Shown piece after piece: positions 62,748 to 64,000 of a stretch of DNA of 64,000 bases (positions are counted from its first letter, which is position 1; each line of letters begins with the position of its first letter). Location of the stretch: contig JAHWDD010000019.1 of the NCBI GenBank assembly GCA_023897205.1, positions 55,796-119,795 of the forward strand, in the 5' to 3' direction. Both the position numbers and the translations under genes were made by a program. Source of the stretch: Exophiala sp. HKRS030 (taxonomy: Eukaryota; Ascomycota; Eurotiomycetes; Chaetothyriales; Herpotrichiellaceae). Under the pieces are notes generated by a model. That model saw only the letters and a program-made list of their open reading frames with translations, was not told the DNA's origin and did no database searches.

Positions 62748-64000
62748 CGATCGTAGGCAGTGATCGCGTACGCGGTGAGAGTACGCTCCGTTTAGTCGGG
62801 ATCCTCGGGCTGAGAGAACGATTGAACGAAGACATCGTGCAGAAGGTCCAATCAGGCTGGATATGTATGCTCGAGACAGCGCATCCGGCCTCCATAAAGC
62901 AGACGAGCTTCTGCGCAGAGGGCTGCAGGCAGAGGGCTGCAGGCAGAGGGGTGGGGGTAAGATATGTGGCACAGTCCTCGCAGCCTTGGCAGTATATCAC
63001 GCGTCGGGATTCACGTGTTTTCCAGTTCTTCAACCACCCCCATGGTTTGGCCAGAAAATTGTTCGTTGCTGCTGTTATTGATGCTCGCCACAGGTTTTCA
63101 TGTGGTAGCGACTTCAGTTCGCCGCCCGCTCGCAGATGAATTACTGTAAACATTGGCTATACTGTTGACACTTGTGGCCAGTGGATCCCCTCACGATGGA
63201 GGTCCAGCAGCTCGTAGAAACCCTCAATATTAGTCGGGGAAATGTAAATGCGGCCACGCAAAATCAAGGTTTAGGAATATGGATAAGCTTGGGGATAAAA
63301 CTGTTGCCGCGTTAAACGATTAACCTCGCTATCCTCTTCGAGACAAGCGGAAATTTTCCCGTACCATAAGTTACAATCAAGGGTGTTACAAGCCTTGTCA
63401 ACTAATTGGTAGCATAGCCGAGGGTGGCTTATATATATGTAGCTAGCGTAGACTACAATGGAGTTAAAAGTGGTCCCAAATAATTTGGAGTGTGTGTGCA
63501 GTGCGAAGGCGCAATTGAAATCGCCTGTACAATAGGCCAATACTTACACAAATATCTTCACTTCTATCACTCAAGTCGTTTGTTCTACCTAAGTGAACGC
63601 CACCAGCCTCCCCCAATAGACCTGGTGAACATCTTCAGTCCCAGCTTGAGGCAGTGGTTCATCCCCATGGGTTTTTTACGATCGCCAGTCCATGCTTCTA
63701 ATACTTTTAGAGAGACCGGAGTGATTGACGATGCTAAAACCCCGGTGTTAGCTGGCAGCACAGCACGGGGAACCTCCTTACACTTGTGCCTTTTAGAACC
63801 ACCACTCTGTGGGGTCGCCCTTGGCTGCGACACTATATCAATAAGTCATCCGGGGTTTTGGCGCGGAGCTGATTGATACAAAACAATGGTGGTCTCCGGA
63901 GCATATGCCACAATAACAGTGATCAAATTATGGATAAATGGGGTTATCTGGTAATCAGTATACTTGTTGAACACCTATCCAACAAACAAGCGTCAAAGAT
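62748..64000. other. No gene recognised; short tandem repeat at 62,915
   Basis: A 14-bp unit gcagagggctgcag is present two and a half times at 62,915-62,950, within the upstream region of the HET gene. The remaining kilobase to the window end gives only short frames. Confidence 0.5.

Noticed and set aside
1..64000. tRNA, rRNA or small RNA genes
   Set aside because: I scanned for T-loop words such as gttcgaatcc and saw none with a matching acceptor stem; a tRNAscan run would be decisive.

Overview
The window is a piece of a filamentous ascomycete genome (Pezizomycotina, most likely Eurotiomycetes; the species cannot be named from sequence alone). The reasons: genes are interrupted by short introns (mostly 45-100 bp) with GTRNGT donors and CTAAC/CTGAC branch sites; families are typical of these fungi (FunK1 kinase-like, HET incompatibility proteins, Zn2Cys6, WOPR and bZIP regulators, HNH proteins with a long fungal C-terminus, an Acr3/Acr2/ArsH/ArsM arsenic module); and many ruined genes and repeats carry changes that look like repeat-induced point mutation (RIP).

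Layout. 1-10 kb: a broken FunK1 gene, a kinase-like gene, an orphan gene bracketed by two related minisatellites in opposite orientation, then several small spliced orphan genes and a 473-residue three-exon gene whose upstream region holds a perfect 30-bp hairpin. 10.5-14.9 kb: a seven-segment membrane protein and, next to it, an ABC half-transporter. 15.2-23 kb: orphan genes, two of which share a duplicated promoter. 23.8-25.6 kb: a decayed Est1/SMG7-like gene. 26.5-28 kb: a shortened Zn2Cys6 regulator. 28-34.4 kb: gene-poor, with gene remnants, microsatellites, a LINE RNase H relic and a fragment copied from the 10.5-kb membrane gene. 34.5-35.7 kb: an adiponectin-receptor-like (PAQR) gene.

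35.9-45.9 kb: an accessory island lying between two direct copies of a ~0.5-kb repeat, one of them with RIP-like changes. It holds a WOPR (Gti1/Pac2) regulator, a HET protein, a predicted PD-(D/E)XK-like protein and a large DUF7587-like protein interrupted by one in-frame TGA. A 100-N assembly gap follows at 46,020-46,119.

47-55.7 kb: an arsenic detoxification cluster. arsH (organoarsenical oxidase/FMN reductase) and acr3 (arsenite efflux) converge; acr3 and acr2 (rhodanese-type arsenate reductase) diverge from a shared 501-bp promoter; a ruined monocarboxylate-type MFS transporter follows; then arsM (arsenite methyltransferase with a Cys-pair tail) and a bZIP regulator gene with two conserved-looking cysteines. 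Together these would reduce arsenate, export arsenite, methylate it and oxidise methylated trivalent forms, with the bZIP protein as the obvious candidate regulator.

55.9-64 kb: an HNH-family gene with a frame break, a dead Tc1/mariner element, a conserved fungal gene of unknown function and a second HET gene.
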